From the NCBI GenBank assembly GCA_025331565.1, contig JAFREQ010000030.1:6138001-6202000 (forward strand): a DNA stretch of 64,000 nucleotides. The letters are read 5' to 3'. A model generated the notes under the pieces. It was not told the DNA's origin. It did not search any database and saw only the letters and a program-made list of their open reading frames with translations. Source of the DNA: Holacanthus passer (taxonomy: Eukaryota > Chordata > Actinopteri > Pomacanthidae). The position numbers were made by a program, and so were the translations under genes. Every line of letters starts with the position of its first letter. The first letter of the stretch is position 1. Of this stretch, positions 24,831 to 37,510 are shown one piece after another.

Positions 24831-26939
24831 GGCAACGACCATGTCCATTATCCAGGTTAAAGCTATTGTAACAGCTCTCATTGTGGCTCACGAGCAGAAG
24901 TCCTTGATTTGTGCAGGAGACACTAAACACTACCAAACAGTTATTTGATATAAATCTATGTTTGAGGTTTCTGAAGAAATGGAGTTTGGTGCACCTAGAC
25001 AGCTCGACTAATATCATTGGAAGTAGAAGGAGAAATACAGCACTTGGCATTCAGTGTGGTATGTAGCAAAGTCTAACAATATAGTAACTACTTGGGGCAT
25101 TTTAAAACAAATGGGAGGAATAACTTGACCCTGGTGTGACACTGATCTGCATAAAAGGTGGTGCACCATGTCGAAGGAGGACAAAGAAAAAGTTCAATAT
25201 TTTCTACTTCTAACCTTAAAATCACTTTTTACACAGTTTTGAATTCAAGCACTTCTGAGACAGGCAGGTCAGGTGCACAGCCACATGCACGAGGAGACAG
25301 TTATATAATGTACAATAGTTTGAGGTCAAAAGGATACTTTTCATTTTGGGTGGTTGTATTTTTTTTTTTTCCCTCGTCCATATTTGTTCTAGCCTGACTG
25401 AAACAAAGCGATGCCTTTTGTTCCTATGCACCTCTGTGGTCTCACTGTACTCAATGTTGAACTAATCAGGTCAGGTACTAGCAAAAGCATTCCTCTCTGT
25501 GTCAGTTTTATTATAATAATGTTTTCTAACTGCATGAAAAGAATGAAACCATTGTATAAACTTATATATAAAAGCTTACAGAAACGCGATGAGACAACTC
25601 AGTCAAGGCTAAATTCATTCACTAAAGTGCAGCTTCTTTGGATCTAATGTGATTATAATGTGATATTTGTCTCTTAATTATGAGATTGTTATTTGTAATT
25701 ATGAGATATGAATCTCGTAGGCTAATTATAGTCGAATTAGGAAATTATTTAATTATAAGGTCTTTGTCTGGTACTGTGTCTTTGTGAGGCTAAATCATTA
25801 TGATATGGATCTAATACTCATAATTCAACTTGCTAATAGCTCTGTTTTCAGAATTACAAGATTTAATTTATTGAAATCTAATTCATAATATGTCTCCATT
25901 TGTTTTCTTTTATAAATGCGACGCTTCCACAAAATAACATTCACACCAAATGTTGAACGTGGATTGATGTAAATTATGCTGGACTGAGAGAGTGAGCAAA
26001 TGATACAATATGTTTGTTATAAATATTAGAGAAATTCCGCATAGACAAGAAGAAATGGGCTCCAAGCCTAACTTTGCAGAGGAATTATGAACTATAGTGC
26101 CACAATAAAATACAATAAAATACAAAATCTGTGGACGAGTATGTGTTGTTAAAATCATATATATTCATATTTTATTTTATTTACTGTATGTTCCAGTTGT
26201 GGAAGAAGTACTCCGATCTCTAACTTCGGTAGCAGCAGCAACGCTACACTGTTAAAACACTAATACAAGTAAAAGTGGATTGGATTGATGTTACTGCTGC
26301 ATTAATGTGTATAACTGCTTATGATGACGTTTAAGGTTTTGCTCATTTTAATTACTTTATATGCTGTTGGATAGTTTAATCTACATCAATGCATCATATT
26401 CTATAAGATCATCATGTATTTGTCGCACCACTGTCCTGTGGGAATGGAGTATCTCTAAAAAGTGAATTTTTCATGAGCTCAGAAAAACAGCCGTCAAATC
26501 AGCTTTGTGAAAATGCATTTTGCAGCTAATCCAACAGGGTTCTTAAATAGTTCATTTAGCTTAAGAAGTAAGGTAATTTCCTCAACCCATAAAGAAACAC
26601 AAGTCTCCTGCAGTTTATCCCAAAACAAATCAAAGCATCACCAAATTTGGAGATAAATGGTTTTCACTGGACAGGAAGGTTATGAAAAATTATAATCTGA
26701 ATTTACGTTTGTAATCTTTGGCTATTGTTGGTGTTTTGGGGTAATTTTACTTACACCAAGGAAGATAAGTTCAGTTCGATGTTTTGCCTGTTTGTTGTTT
26801 AGCAGGATATCTCAAAAAGTTTGTGACAGATTTGAAAAAAAAAATGTGGTGGAAACATTGGCCACAGTCCAAAGAGCAAGTCATTCCATAACATCAAATG
26901 AATTTTAAAGGTTGCAGTAAACTATTACAATGTGCACAT
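24831..26939. other. noncoding flank
   Basis: AT-rich, with many short open frames and no family similarity. Confidence 0.5.
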
Positions 26940-27245
26940 AAAAGTTTCTCGACAAGCTTGAACAGCAATTTGACAAAAAACATTCAAGGTCAATTTATTA
27001 GCTTTCTTTGAGCTTTCAAACACATCTCACTGTCTTCGTCAGAGCATTGCTGGTTCAGCTGTCAAGGAGCTGGCTTAGTTGTGATAGGTCATAGTTTTCA
27101 TAGGTCATGTGTTTGCAAACAGGCCAACTCCATAACCACTGGGCCAACATCGCTAATGAAGACTATGAGATGTGGTTGAAAGCTCGAGAAGAAGTTATAA
27201 TGTGAATTGTCTTGGACAAGCTTGATTGAATACTATTCTTTTTTT
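26940..27245 (+). repeat. hairpin repeat family Y, copy 1
   Basis: Inverted repeat: left arm 27005-27037 (tttgagctttcaaacacatc...gtcttc) pairs with right arm 27158-27190 (gaagactatgagatgtggtt...). The spacer holds cagctgtcaaggagctggct. A diverged copy is at about 29840-29985. Confidence 0.6.
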
Positions 27246-27480
27246 TTTTTTGCAAGCACTTAATTGCACATGATTATCAATATGTGTATTTACAAAGACA
27301 TCTGATTAAAATAGCAAATTAATTTTATTTTCAAATTTTCTGTCATGACAAATTTTGAACTCACAGAGTGCTTTCTAGTTCCTTTTCGTCTAATCTAGCA
27401 TGTTTTTTTGTTCTTTCCTGGTGCAGCGGTGACTTCGAAGGAGTCCCACTGTAACAACACTGTAACATTTTATGTAATCC
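27246..27480. other. noncoding flank
   Basis: Nothing recognised. Confidence 0.4.
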
Positions 27481-27870
27481 TCCTGCTATTTACTTCAACC
27501 GAAAGCCTCTGCTCGCCTCTCTGCGAGTCTCCTTCACACTAAATCCTCAGTAATACCAGCCTGTATTGGCAGCAGGTCCCATGGGGGCACTGCAGTGCAC
27601 TACCTTGAGATGTCAGCAGAGCCAGCCCTGTTTTGGAATTGATCTCTTGGTAATCTTCTCTCTCCCCGGGGTGCCCAAGCATCTTCCGGCTAAGAACGAT
27701 TAAAGAGTCCGTCAACCACCGCCGCCACCCCACCTCCCCGTTCCCCGCGCTCTGTTCTGTCTGGGCCCCCTCGACTGCCGTCAGCAGCAATAGCATCAGC
27801 ACACATCAGTAATGACACTGCCCCGTGGCCCGTCTCTCCTCTCTTTTGTTAAGGACAATGAAGGCCTTTG
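27481..27870. promoter_or_regulatory. candidate conserved or GC-rich regulatory block
   Basis: Notably GC-richer than its neighbours (ctctctccccggggtgccca, accaccgccgccaccccacc) and free of repeats. One minus-strand frame (27539-27802) starts with a signal-peptide-like MLMLLLLTAVEG but has no recognisable continuation, so I do not call a gene. Confidence 0.25.
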
Positions 27871-29144
27871 GATATGTGTATCATGTGAACTCTGATGACT
27901 CTCTCCCATGAGTAACACACACTCATCATCGTTGTTAGTCAGATGATATATGTTCCCTGAATGCCTCGGCTGGGACGTGTACTGTACACTGACAGCATCG
28001 ATATGAATCAGTAAAACAGTCAGTCTGTGTTCGTTTGGCCATCGCTGTGGCCGCCGTCATCACCGCTGCTGCTCCGACCACAGCTATTTTAGGAACTGCA
28101 TAAATAAGAGTGGAAGCGCAGCTATAATTACTTCTATCCTTTATGCACTATCACTCACTTCAGCATCATTATATTCTGCAATTAAACTTGTTAAGGTTCT
28201 ATCCATGCTGGAATTAACATCTTCATCTTTAATGCCTCCGTCTCAGTTTCTCATCCCTATTTATGAGAGTATCCTTTCTGCTTGACAAACTGGTCTAAAC
28301 TGTCCTCAGCAGCGGAGAGAGAGAGAGCACAGATTTTTTTATTATTATTATTTGAGACAAATTACTGTTAGGTTGCTTAAGTTTCTACTAGTCTATGAAT
28401 AATTTAGGAGAAAATACTAGATTAGCTTATTAAAGTGCTTTAAGAGAACATTCAAACTTGTTGAGATTGTCGTTTCCTAGGTTTCAACGCTTTCACTTGA
28501 AAGTAATTAGGACTAATCACTTTCACATTCAATAAATAGATTTGTTCTTACCAATTTAAGATCTGGAGATAAACAGTTAAGCACCACTGTTGGGCAAGAA
28601 GTGGCCAAAGTGAAATATTCATTATAGACACAAAGGAATGGAGGTTATTCAAACATATGGAAGTATATACTGATGACAAGAAGAGCACAAAATAAATTCG
28701 AGAGCTAGTCAGTCAGACGATTTGAGCAGCAAGAGGAATTGTGTAACTGCATTTGAGCCAGCAGGGATTTTCACGGTTGTAATGATCAAAGCTTCTTGTG
28801 CTCACATTTGGCAGTTTGAATCCCCTGAGCACAAACTGAGAGCAGAGTGTCACCTGTTCAATTTAACCTCAAGGTCATCCTGTTTGACCCTTCACTTCCA
28901 CTTTCAAAATAAAAGCTGGGCCGCTGGCAGTTTTTAAAACACAGACAAAGAGCGGTATTTGGTGTCTGTAGGATCCTAAAAATCAAAATGCATTGACACT
29001 AAATGACTAAAATCACATTGAATTTGCTGGCACTCATTTTGAGAGTCAAATTCATTTAAAAGTAGTTACTGGTCATATATCAGTGTCCATTTTAGCTTAA
29101 AACTTAAAGCCAGATTTTGAGTGTTCTTATTTCTTATTCTTATT
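27871..29144. other. noncoding flank
   Basis: Positions 28120-28300 are repeat-free and rich in taatta/attaac words and may be regulatory. Otherwise nothing recognised. Confidence 0.4.
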
Positions 29145-29245
29145 TATATTCAATATATATATTATAATAAATATAATATATATATATTCACATATATATA
29201 TATATTATATATATATTAATTCTTTTGAATATATTATATACATAT
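29145..29245. repeat. (AT)n-rich microsatellite
   Basis: Almost pure alternating AT with ATTC interruptions; self-complementary. Confidence 0.9.
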
Positions 29246-29839
29246 ATTCAAAAGCTGACTGTTGTCCTTTGTCATCTGGATGTGGGTGTGTCCTGTCGGA
29301 GGTTGCCAGTCAGAAATGTTTGGCTCTTGCAATCTCTGGTGTTTCGAGGAACAGGAATGTGCTCAGAAAATGTTATGGCAAACTTTTCATTAGATTTTGC
29401 TTTTCTGTATGCAAGTGGGAATTTGGGACTGACGATGGTGCTAAGGGAAAGGTCAGCAATGACATTAGGATTCATTCTTCAGGAATACAAATACCAAGAA
29501 CAAATTCAATGATCCTGTCATTAGTGCCTGTTTTGAGATAGAGCAGGGTGATCAATTCAAGGAAAAAAAAAGTCTTCCCACATTTGGTGTTTTGATGATG
29601 GGGCTGTTTAACATATCGCTCCAAAGTCTTCAATTGATGTTTCTTTGGATTGAGATCAGTAACAGTGATCTGACATGGGTGCCCTCTATGTCCACACAAA
29701 ATTTCACAGAAATCTTCATGGCAAAGTTACCTCTCAGCAAAAAGTAGTTCTGATGTTCAGACAGAAAACACTACACAGATGGATGGGTTTCTTGGAAGTA
29801 CTGTGGAAATGTGTAACAACATGAGCTACGCTCTTACTT
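29246..29839. other. noncoding flank
   Basis: Overlapping open frames of 67-95 codons on both strands, with no family features. Confidence 0.4.
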
Positions 29840-29985
29840 TTTCTGCAAGCTCAACCACATCTCATGGATTTCTTCAGCAAAGGAGCTGACACAGAAGCTG
29901 AGGTCACTTGACCTAAGCTTGGACATCTGAGTCAACTGCAGTCTCTGAGGAGGACTTTAATATGTGATTGAAAGCAGAAAAAACT
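29840..29985 (+). repeat. hairpin repeat family Y, copy 2
   Basis: Left arm 29841-29875 (ttctgcaagctcaaccacat, ctcatggatttcttc) and right arm 29947-29981 (gaggaggactttaatatgtg, attgaaagcagaaaa). Both arms and the spacer (aaggagctgacacagaagct) resemble copy 1. Confidence 0.5.
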
Positions 29986-32399
29986 GAGTGGAACTTTGAG
30001 CTTACATTATTTTGTTTGTTTGCAAATGTCAAAAAAGAACTTACATGGTCAAAGTCTGTATCAACTCTGTCTAAATGCATGTAAATAAATATATAGAAGA
30101 AAATACCAACACACACTTGTTTTGTTTTCTTTATAGGTTGAATATTACTTCAGCAAATACATAATATTTCTTTACAAATATTGTAAGAAAATGAGAACAC
30201 AGTTAACAGACTTCTTTCCATTTAATAAATATGATTATAAATGCATAAAACAATTACACACAGCACAGTTGAGGTCAAACAAAAACACTGTAACACCTTA
30301 CCGTCTGTTCTTATACAAAATCTGTACAGTAATAAAACTCTTTTTTTTATTATTATTAATATTTCTCTACAAAAATAATAATCTTGCTAATTCTGCGGCA
30401 AGGAGGAAATGGAGAGAAAGAGAGAGGAAGAAAGTGTAGCTCAAAGCTAGTCTACGACTTGATGCTGTTTCCCACACCCTCGGGTGCTGTCGCGCCACAG
30501 CCCGTCCCGGCCGGGAGGCCAGAGATCCCTCGCGTTAGCAGGACTTCCTGTCTGCTTGACCTGTCCTCTTCCCGTTGAAAGGTAGAAGGTGCATTTATCA
30601 TGATGTACTTCCTGATCTCGCCTGGCCAGTCATTTCCTGTTCCCTGGGGTTAAGGTTAGGATTAGTACTCTGCTGTTTCTGACTGTGGATCTGGGGTTAC
30701 AGGCTGCTGGATGTCTCCCTGAAGCTGTTCAAATCAGAGCCACTTTTTCTAAATATGAGCTAAATCCTTCCTGTATGCAACTTTACATCCTTACTTTGCA
30801 AAGCTTAAAAACAAAGATATAAATTTCCATAAGCAAAGAAATTCCAATTGTTATTGTATTGCTACATTCCTAGATGTTTCATTGACGTTGCTGATTTATA
30901 AAAATCCAACCACCCCTGTGTAAAATGACCCTTAGACACCATGCAACAGAACAAGATAAATCACCTCGGAGCTGAGTGCAAATTCTGCCCTGCAACCTCA
31001 GATGGAGCATACACAGCTACAATGAAGATGAAGGTGGACACAGAATTGTTACCAAAATCATCTTAGCATGCAGCTTTGAAATATAAACACTTCAATTTAA
31101 ACGGGTTTATCACACCTTATTTAAAAAAAAAAAAAGAAGCTAACCACTGTAACTGAGGGCAACGCACGCTGGTGGCATCTTGACACATCGTGCCCCATTC
31201 GCACATAATGGACCGGCACAAATACTGGGCGCTCGACAGGATGCCGCTCACTGTGAACTGATACAAATGAAAAACGGTGGCGTTGTCTACTTTAAAGACT
31301 CAAAAGCTGCTCAGTGGTGCAATGTGGAGAAGTTGAGAAAGGTTCAACTTTGTGGACCAACAAATATGCTTGTTTAGATTCCCTTATTTGACAGAAGCAC
31401 AAAGTTGTTTCTTATTCCACTCAGCAACGAAAAAGAACGAAGACAAGATGGTAAAACAAAAGCTGATCGTCATGGTCAAAGGCTTCCCAAGCCTCTACAA
31501 TGCAACTTTAACAAACAACAGGGGCTTGAGTAAGAGAAATAGTGTATGGTAACACATCGCTCGGGAAATCAGCTGTGTTGTTGTGACAGCATGTGAAAAT
31601 AGCAGACCATTCAGACCTCAATATGTAACATATGAGGCTGACACAAGCACACCTGCAAGCTTTCAGGCTCTTTGTATCTCCACATGTGAACACACTGACA
31701 GGACACGCCACCATCCTATTTGCTGGCATTGATACACATCAACAACCCAGACAAGCAGCAATTTCAACGCAGTCTTTCTTTGGACTCTTCTGTCTGTGCA
31801 GCATGTGTGTTATGGAGGACAGCCACTAGAAGCGAAACAATCAAGTCATACTGCCCCTACGACTGTTCGCCAGTCACTGTGAGCGAGACCCTGCAAATGT
31901 CTGCATATAGCTTGCTTGTTATTGAGCATGAAAAAGCATCCAGGGCTGGAATAACCAACTCAGGGGCCCTAGGGCTAAAATGAGATATGGGTCCCTCTTG
32001 ACCCTCCCATTTTTTCCAATCTCTGTGCACTGTGTATGTATTAGTTAGTAATTAGTTTGTGGTAACTTTAAAATGCACCATGTAGTATAATACGTGCTGA
32101 AATCATAAAGGATGGACTTGATTATATCTCAGGGCCCCTCTATAAGATGGGGCCTCACAGTTCGGTAATGATGCCAATGTTGCCTCAAGGCCCTTATTAT
32201 TTCAATTTATAATACATTTTAATGGTACACACCGTATCTACAAACACAGTTGAAATTAATTAGATTATCACAAACTAATTTACACACAGTGAACACTGTG
32301 CCGTCAGGTCCCCCAAGGTCCTGATGCCCATATTGCTCAGTTGATAGTCCAGCCTTGTAAGCAACGAAACAATTACTTCAACAGTTTACCTGACTTTGT
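29986..32399. other. noncoding flank
   Basis: Poly-A near 31121-31135. No supported gene. Possible decayed repeat at 31940-32180 (ggggccctagggctaaaatg, cagggcccctctataagatg). Confidence 0.4.
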
Positions 32400-33340
32400 G
32401 TCAAAAGCGTCACAGGGCTCGACATAACCGATGGCCCGATGGCCAGTAAGAGTTAATGCAGGGAAAGTTTATTGACCAGCTGCTTATGAAAAGACGGTCA
32501 CTCTGGATTATAGTATATATCAATTATATCCCAGTATATACATATGTGGCATGTGTATGCATTACAGTGTTTAGACTTAAACTACAATACAAAAAGTGAC
32601 GTAATATGAGACACTGTGCTGAGGTAATGTTACTTGCCAGCTGTGTTGAGCTGCCCTGCTACTGTAACTTCTGGAAAAAAATTCTGAAAAAACCCCTACT
32701 GACATGATCATACGGTCTAACACTAACTAACATCAACTTTTATTGCAGCTGACTGTCTAATGTTGAGTGCTGTAAGTTATGATGCTCAGTTTTATTCAAA
32801 CATGGCCAGCGGTCTAAACAAGTGATGCGACCTCCAAGGGCAGATGATGGTGTACGTTACTTCCTGACACACAGTGACTGGAATGGTGTGTGTGATTTAT
32901 TGTTCCCATCCATAATAATAATGGCATCTCTACAAAGTAGCTACTGTACTCTTTGATTGGATTAAAATGTGAATATTTATCTAATGTTTTAAAGTGTAAG
33001 GAAATAATTGAAGTGTGATTTTACTGTGTGTGTGTGTGTGTGCATGTGAGAGAGAGCGTGAGCGAGTGAGCAGTTGTCAGTCTATTAGGTTGCATTTGCA
33101 GGCCACTCAACAATGTCTTGCAAATAAAATCATTGTGTTCTTTGCGTCACTGTTCTATCTATCCATATTCACTGAAATGTTACCATAGTTTATCAAATTG
33201 TGGGAAAAAAAGTTATTTTCATTTTTTGTCTTCCAGGTCAGAACCAGCAATAATATACACAGGGCCACTAAATCTATGATCTACTGGTCAATAGGGCCAG
33301 TGGGGAGAAAGTTATGTTGGCCACTCTTTTGTATTTGTTG
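32400..33340 (+). repeat. probable decayed dispersed element
   Basis: acagggctcgacataaccga, ggcccgatggccagtaagag at the left and acagggccactaaatctatg, ctactggtcaatagggccag at the right look like the repeated units of a fish element with GGGCTCGACATTAAC-type sequence. A TG run lies at 33019-33041. The same gggctcgaca word recurs at 33845. Confidence 0.35.
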
Positions 33341-34893
33341 GTACCTGAAATCTTAAAGGCAAGAATCCTCTTGAAGACCAATACCAGAATTATGAATCAC
33401 AATGTTTTTGTTTCCTAACAGCAGGTAAAAGTCTTTACATTGTGAGGCAGCTGGATATACAGGATCATGCGAGAATCCATCTTGTCAGGCTTTAAGGTAT
33501 GCTCTTGTAGTGAGGACCAATCAGCGTTCTATAAGGAACTACTGGCAGCTATGGGCGTGGTTTAGGTGCGACAACAGCGAGAAGCGATTGATCGTTCGAC
33601 AACAAATTGAAAATGTTCTGTGGGTCCTTGCTGTTACGGTGATACTGTGGCAATTTCTGTACATCTGCAGCTGAACAATTGTAGAAAATACAATCCATAT
33701 CCAACAAAACCACACTCCCTCTTTATTTTCACATCTCCACAAAGTAAAAAGATGCAAAACAAAGCCGGAAAAGTTGCCTCCAAAGATTTGAAAGGCATCA
33801 ATCAGGCATTTACATCTGTCAGATTTCACACGCAAAGTACCACAGGGCTCGACAGGCCTCTGAACAAAATAAGCACCCGTGTAGCCTGGTAGCATCTGCG
33901 CTCCAGTTCTCCTGCTCCTACAGCGCGCTGTAATGAGCTGCGATGAAGACGGGTGCTACTCGAGAGCGGGTCAGGACATTAGCCTAAATGTGTCACCAAC
34001 CTTAGCCAGCCTTGAGCTTGACTGGCCACATTAAGTATTCAGCAAGTCAACCTCTTCTTATTCCGTCCGATAGAACGCTCTTAATGCATCGCGACCCCAA
34101 AAAGCACTCTTCCATCTCTCTCTCTTTCTCGCTGCCATGCTCTTTGGATTCTCCCACAAAGTAGTTGTATCTCATTCCGACTGCCACCTTAAATCTGAGC
34201 CTTGATGAATTGTACTCTGCCTCTAGAACGGATGTTGGCTGTGACTGCAGGGTATGAATACGCTTCTCTGTGGGACAGTCCTCCTGTTTCTTCTTCTACT
34301 CCTAAAAGGTGTAATGTCTGGGGATCACTTGCAGTCAGAAGGTACGGTGCAGCACCTCAGCCATCATGTGGTCTTATTCTGAAGCACAAAACATTTTACA
34401 AACGGGTATGTATCATAAATAGTTCCAGAAGCATTAGATTAACAGCAAAGGTTAAATTAATCCAGAAAACTAAACCCTGTATTTTTGTTATAAATAAAAA
34501 TCAGAAAAAAAGAAATATTTCAGTAGAAAATGTGTATTGTGCCATAAATCAGCTTTCCAAGAGACAATGGACCAAAAGCTTTGAAGTACCCTATTCATAT
34601 TTTTACAGCATTTCTGTTTAGTATGACATTTGTTATTAAAATACACAAATTTATAACATAGACATTCATGATTTTCCAAATAAATGTGTAATTCACTTCA
34701 ATAACATACTTCATAAAAGTATATTCATATGAATAAATAACACTCTACTGCTGTTAGATAGAACAGCAAATCAATCTGAGATATGTAAGCAAAACCAAAA
34801 CAGTATTTCATTTTTTTCCCCTCTCTAGTTCATGCTAGCATTCCCTCGGAATTTTGTATCTGACTTGTATAAATAAATGGAATTTTTAAAATG
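33341..34893. other. noncoding flank or distal 3' UTR
   Basis: Open frames at 33539-33895 (minus, 118 codons) and 34202-34621 (plus, 139 codons) have no recognisable motifs. Part of this could be 3' UTR of the receptor gene. Confidence 0.35.
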
Positions 34894-35069
34894 TTTATTG
34901 GACATATGTTAAAAAGAAATGAAAAACCTGTACACAGTTTCTTCTGGTTTGAACAGTATGTGTCAGCAGGGTCCAACATGCACAGGTATAAAGCTCAAAA
35001 CCATTGTGTCCCAAATGGTAAAAAAAAAAAAATGCATGACGCAGCTGGAGTGGTAATCCAGTCCAGAGT
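34894..35069 (-). other. sorcs1: probable start of sorcs1 3' UTR with a candidate poly(A) signal
   Basis: Directly after the stop codon on the minus strand. The first AATAAA on that strand that I noticed is at 34894-34899 (plus-strand tttatt). This would give an unusually short UTR of about 175 bases, so a longer UTR reaching further left is quite possible; nothing in the sequence marks its end clearly. Confidence 0.35.
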
Positions 35070-35131
35070 TTAGACGATGTACGTGGGGAGGTCTGTGGAG
35101 AATTTCACATGTACATGAGGTTTCATACATC
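35070..35131 (-). CDS. sorcs1: sorcs1 window exon 16: last coding exon, C-terminus
   Basis: 62 bases. After the split Gly codon it encodes CMKPHVHVKFSTDLPTYIV and TAA at 35070-35072. The acceptor is strong (ttccctgtcctgtttacccacag), the phase fits exon 15, and the end (STxxPTY-V) resembles what I recall of alternatively spliced SORCS1/SORCS3 tails. The open frame itself is short, so this call rests mainly on the splice site, phase and the tail motif. The final YIV could be a PDZ ligand (inference). Confidence 0.75.
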
Positions 35132-36714
35132 CTGTGGGTAAACAGGACAGGGAAAGAAACAAGTGTCAGCGGATATGTTGCACTAGAATAAATCTAGAAA
35201 ATGTAGCTGGTCACGTTAAATGATTTTCTTTTTCAGTACACCTGACATACAGATATGGAAAACACGTTAGCAAGCAGTTGCTTATTGACACATCCAGGAG
35301 ACATGGAGCAACATACATCAATATTTCAATACTGACTCTTAGCTCTCAGCTCTGTTTTGGTCTCTACTGGCTCCATAACAATGTCTGCCTCTAGCTCCTT
35401 TAAGCACCACTACATTCACCAGTTTGCTGCTAACTTGCTCTATCTGCGGCATAATGCTGGGAGGTAGCATACAGTGGGTTTATTTGAGCTTTTCCACTAA
35501 GAAACAGGGAAGGGAGGAGAACAAAACAATAAGCTTAAAGAAGCTGTGTAGACCTGAGGGGAACTGTGAAGGTGGTCATAATTCTCTCTGGATTTATCAC
35601 CTAGACCATCACATTTAAGTTGTTGTTAATGTAAAAGACATTGATTAGCACAGCTTTAAAGGCTATATTAAAGTTACTGTAAATCATTATAACTACCATG
35701 CAACAAGAAGAAGAATTATGGATTAAATTGGATGAGAAAGAACATATGAAAACAGAAATGTAGCTATAAAAGTGAGACTAAGTTTGCAAGTTGGCCACAA
35801 GTCTCAACGACAAGATAATGGCAAATACGATGATTCAGTGTCAGCATAGAACAAGACGAGAAGAAAGAATCAGTGACCTCAGTCACTAATATCAGATACA
35901 CAGATAAGATAAGATTTGCCAATATAAGCTACTTGTCATGTCACACCAAGTCAGGCTGTATATCAAAACTTGAATTTAGGTTTTTCCTTTGTAAGAGACA
36001 GAATGTATTTCTTTTATCAAAACTTACCCAGTCTCACTTTAAAGAAAACTGAAATAGAACACTAAACGTGAATATGTGCTAACAACATTCATAGCATCAC
36101 AAAAATCCAGCAGGAATTCTGTACCCCTAAAAAACAACTTTGTTTTCATTAATTGCACAAGAGTCGAGGTAACAGCTGAGTGTGTTAGGCCATCATAGTC
36201 ATATCATATCAGAACATACAGATGGGTGACAAATTCCAGGACAACCCTGAATAAATGAGAGGACACACGTAAGAAAATCCAGATGTTTCCACATAGGCAT
36301 GATTTACTAAATGGTTTCATTAATATGAAAATGATGTGAATCCTACGATGTGGCCTTCACAGCACTTGATTTCTATGACAAGGAGCACTGAAGCTGTTCT
36401 AAATCATCGTAATGGAACAACACCTAAGGTCATTCTGTCATTTGTCACCCATCTGTATTCTCTGGTGATTAAAGGACGACAGTATTGAGGAGTGTGTTAT
36501 TGTACTACTGAAAAGCAGCTGTACTTTTTGTCATACTCATTTTTGTTTAGCCCTCGTTTACCCCACGACCGGACCATTTCACCTCTGAGAAACACACAAC
36601 AACAAGCACAGGATGAGTCTCATGAAACGACACACAATGGTATGAAATAAGCAATGGAGAAAACTAATTAAAATGCCAGGCAAAGATAAGACTCAAGCAA
36701 GAGTGGATATTCAC
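35132..36714 (-). other. sorcs1: sorcs1 intron 15 (last intron)
   Basis: 1583 bases between exons 15 and 16. It contains repeat family X copy 2. Confidence 0.75.
35236..35660 (+). repeat. dispersed repeat family X, copy 2
   Basis: cacgttagcaagcagttgct, cacatccaggagacatggag, caacatacatcaatattt and the end ttgattagcacagctttaaa align with copies at 23805 and 38805. It lies in the last sorcs1 intron. Confidence 0.5.
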
Positions 36715-36872
36715 CGATGGGCCGTGAGTTAAACTCTGTGTCCAGAATCTCCAAAGAATGCACCAAGTCCCGCTGAGAGCTGGGCGTGGCCTCTGTTGGA
36801 TTAGCTGGACTCATCATTTCTTGTTCTTTTTCGTTCTGCATCTGCGCATAGACGTTGAGGCCTGGGATCTTC
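36715..36872 (-). CDS. sorcs1: sorcs1 window exon 15: cytoplasmic tail
   Basis: 158 bases, encoding (R)KIPGLNVYAQMQNEKEQEM, then MSPANPTEATPSSQRDLVHS and LEILDTEFNSRPI(G). YAQM is a YxxΦ-type signal for AP-2 uptake. IPGLNVYAQMQNEKEQEM is nearest to the SORCS1 long-tail isoform type. Acceptor ctttcctcaag. The donor G|gtgaat is used to reach exon 16; if it is not used the frame stays open for 15 more codons to a stop at 36668-36670. Confidence 0.93.
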
Positions 36873-37510
36873 CTTGAGGAAAGATTTACAGTGAGGCAAA
36901 GGGATAAAGACAACAGCCTATCTAAAACAAAGAGATCAAGGACATAACCAGGAGATCAGAAGCTATATATAACCATCTGCAGCCAGACAGAATTTCTTGT
37001 TTGCTCAACTTCTTGGCAACTTCTGATGATAAGATAAAGCACATTTGCATGAAAATCAGCACATAAACAAATACTAAAAGCGATAAGGTTTGTAAAAGTG
37101 AAGTTTTATTCTGTCTCTTCTTGTCTGCAAATCTTCACGACCCTTCGTGCCCTTTTCCCTGGAAACTGCACCTTGGCGAGGAGACATAATTTAACATTTC
37201 AGAAAGGTCACCTGCCTACGTTCAAAGGGCTTATTATTGATAGCGTCTGACGGCTGACTGACATTTCTTTTGCAAAGAATGACCTGACAAAAGAATTTCC
37301 AGAGGATCCCCACAGATGTGTGAGGGAAAAGCCGATTCTCCACCAAGGAGCACTGGGTAAGCGGTTTGACAGGCAGCTATCAACCTTCTCTGTAGCCCGG
37401 CAGGCAGCTTTTGTTTACTGAGCTGTCAGGATTCGATGACACCTCTCACCGCCTCCCTATCACGTACAGCGTGATGACTATATAGACATGGCATTTCATG
37501 AACACTTTAC
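36873..37510 (-). other. sorcs1: sorcs1 intron 14
   Basis: 638 bases; no repeat recognised. Confidence 0.85.

Noticed and set aside
27539..27802. Secreted small protein suggested by MLMLLLLTAVEG
   Set aside because: The hydrophobic start is the only feature; no cysteine pattern, no conserved continuation and no splice partner.
33539..33895. 118-codon minus-strand frame
   Set aside because: Overlaps a plus-strand frame of 90 codons, has no motif and contains repeat-like sequence.
34202..34621. 139-codon plus-strand frame
   Set aside because: AT-rich, Lys/Asn-heavy end, no family similarity, antisense to a probable 3' UTR.
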